From: Campylobacteraceae bacterium
GTDB lineage: Bacteria; Campylobacterota; Campylobacteria; Campylobacterales; Sulfurospirillaceae
Reading direction: 5' to 3'
Assembly: GCA_027013265.1 (NCBI GenBank)
Contig: JALUXQ010000210.1
Location: 1-6,683, forward strand
Length of the DNA: 6,683 bases
The position numbers and the translations under genes are program-made. This document shows, one piece after another, positions 6,101-6,683 of the stretch. Below the pieces are notes generated by a model. The model saw only the letters and a program-made list of their open reading frames with translations, was not told where the DNA came from and ran no database searches. Numbering within the stretch: the first letter of the stretch is position 1; each line of letters begins with the position of its first letter.

Positions 6101-6683
6101 AGAGCCTAAGAGTGCTATTGTCTATGAAAAGTTGGTCATTTATACCGTGCCTCATGAGCTCAAGATAGAAATCATCACCAAATATCTCTTTATACTCAAG
6201 CGCCACCTCTTTTGCTCTCTCATACCCCTTTGCACCAAACTGGACATTTTTAGGGTTATTTGTATTTAAGTGCCAATTTACTTCACCTTGCAGACATGCG
6301 GATGAGCAGATAATCCCCTCACTGTGTTCTCTTAGCATCTTCTTGTTGATGCGAGGATAGTAGTAAAAACCGTGTATAAAACTCTGGCTTGAGAGATACA
6401 TAAGATTTTTATAGCCTGCTTCATTTTTAGCCAAAAGACAGAGGTGAAATCTCTGTTTTGTAGTTTTGTCACCTATGTCATCTTGGTTATGTATATATGC
6501 TTCCATGCCGATTATCGGCTTTATGCCGACTGAACGCATAGTTTTGTAAAAGTCAATAGCCCCAAACATATTGCCATGATCCGTAATAGCAACAGATTTA
6601 ACTCCTTGAGCCTTAAGCTCATCAGCGAGTTTGCCTATTTTATTGGCACCATCTAGTAGTGAATATTCTGTATGCAAGTGTAA
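3165..6683 (-). CDS. dnaE: DNA polymerase III alpha subunit (DnaE), 5' end outside window
   Basis: This is the catalytic subunit of the replicative DNA polymerase III. The frame stays open to the window edge and begins LHLHTEYS, the first PHP motif, so the TTG at 6675-6677 is an internal Leu codon and only a few N-terminal residues are missing. Numbering from the Leu at 6683 (1172 residues visible; E. coli has 1160), the PHP domain covers about 1-290 with H2, H4, D35, H36, E61, H80, C130, D207 and H209. The polymerase palm has the GPGRGSAAGSL loop at 369-379, PDIDIDF with the catalytic pair D413/D415, and KFDFLG with the third carboxylate D576. YGFNKSHSAAYA is at 770-781 in the fingers, a helix-hairpin-helix lies near 850-885, and a clamp-binding peptide ENSLF is at 939-943. 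An OB fold covers about 1008-1084 and the C-terminal tau-binding-type domain about 1100-1172. No intein or frameshift is seen. The stop is TAG at 3165-3167. Confidence 0.98.
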   Translation of the reverse strand, partial: LHLHTEYSLLDGANKIGKLADELKAQGVKSVAITDHGNMFGAIDFYKTMRSVGIKPIIGMEAYIHNQDDIGDKTTKQRFHLCLLAKNEAGYKNLMYLSSQSFIHGFYYYPRINKKMLREHSEGIICSSACLQGEVNWHLNTNNPKNVQFGAKGYERAKEVALEYKEIFGDDFYLELMRHGINDQLFIDNSTLRLSKETGIKIIATNDTHYLKPDNAEAHEAFMCIAMNKEFDDPTRLRHSVHEFYLKSPQEICKLYADIPEAIENTQEIVDKCNLEIKLGDPTPPKFKFTKEYAKAEGLEYDNDDEFFRYQCEKGLQERLKLVDTSLHEKYRQRLKREMDVICNMKFPGYMLIVWDFIREAKERKVPVGPGRGSAAGSLVAYSLKITDIDPMKYDLLFERFLNPERVSMPDIDIDFCQSRRGEIIDYVVQKYGRYNVAQVITFGKLLAKGVIRDVARVLGVEYAKADKMAKLIPDELGITLNGKMKNGKKVDGAFQKEEKLRKWIEEDSQIARVWKFALALEGLNRNSGMHAAGVVISDEELWHKTPLYKPSGDDQQLVTQYSLNYLEDVDLIKFDFLGLKTLTVIDNALKLIKRRYDKDIDFNTLDVNDPNIYELIQSGHTIGLFQIESSGMQSLNERLKPTAFEDLVAVLALYRPGPMESGMLDDFIDRKHGVKEIDYFYDEFTEPLEPILKPTYGVIVYQEQVMQIVQAIGGFSLGKADVVRRAMGKKKIDLMKKYKEEFASGAKEQGYKYEHAIELFELIEKFAGYGFNKSHSAAYAMITFQTAYLKCYYPQEFMAALLTSEQDNTDKIVKYIDEVKRLGIKLSPPSVRRSMIEFTAIKDEEGDETILFGLGALKGMGSSAITKILEAREDGGFKDLDDFLSKIDTSKVNKRVIESLIKSGSFDGFSYTRRALLESLEKIVDTASECARAKKMAENSLFGDDKELIALHVDIENVSEFDMKKVLEFEKETMGFYVSGHPLDEFREEIDGINYTLSSEVENLGDGSTALFIGKVEEIVEKISKKGNKFAILNLMDFHGNIEITLFSKHLDKIQSMNKEEPICLKVAVTRDDRGVNKRVLKILNLKDAKKEKTDAKTIKIPSKPKTLIIDFSEDSKVLDDVYRLVRETPGNRPLKLVISSKLQDIVIETYLKVSDEIDEKIKEIELVKVA

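Noticed and set aside
6675..6677. TTG as the start of dnaE
   Set aside because: The two preceding codons give Leu-His, completing the conserved LHLHTEYS PHP motif; the true start is outside the window.
3165..6683. Intein or split dnaE
   Set aside because: The polymerase motifs run continuously at normal spacing and the length is close to that of E. coli DnaE, so there is no room for an insertion.

Overview
The window is AT-rich, tightly packed bacterial DNA. Its best match is Campylobacterota (Epsilonproteobacteria), probably a Sulfurimonas- or Sulfuricurvum-like free-living member. The reasons are the low GC, the lysine- and isoleucine-rich proteins, the TTTTA-type promoter character, and a kinase that strongly resembles the flagellar kinase FlgS of that phylum. 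This taxonomic call is inference, because no rRNA is present.

Left part (1-2837, + strand): four genes lie almost end to end, with gaps of 0, 1 and 9 bases, and look like one transcription unit whose promoter lies outside the window. First is the C-terminal part of a histidine kinase; the window edge cuts it just after the expected phospho-acceptor histidine. Next come a 498-residue membrane protein made of two DUF1538 repeats (the family containing the UmpA/UmpB cation/proton antiporter subunits), a small P-II-like protein, and a small protein that is little more than a pair of CBS domains. The last three form a plausible transporter module: a membrane carrier with two soluble proteins of nucleotide-sensing families. 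Its substrate and ligands cannot be read from sequence.

Middle (2838-3164): a 43-base convergent gap contains a weak AT-only inverted repeat. It is followed on the - strand by a 75-codon gene for an unrecognised, probably disordered Ser/Gln-rich protein. That gene has a perfect AAGGAGG ribosome binding site and a candidate promoter just upstream.

Right part (3165-6683, - strand): nearly complete dnaE, the catalytic alpha subunit of DNA polymerase III. Its 5' end runs off the window; the TTG at 6677 is an internal Leu codon, not the start. All expected catalytic motifs are present, and the N-terminal PHP domain keeps its full visible set of metal ligands.

No tRNA, rRNA, CRISPR array, insertion sequence, integrase or riboswitch was seen.
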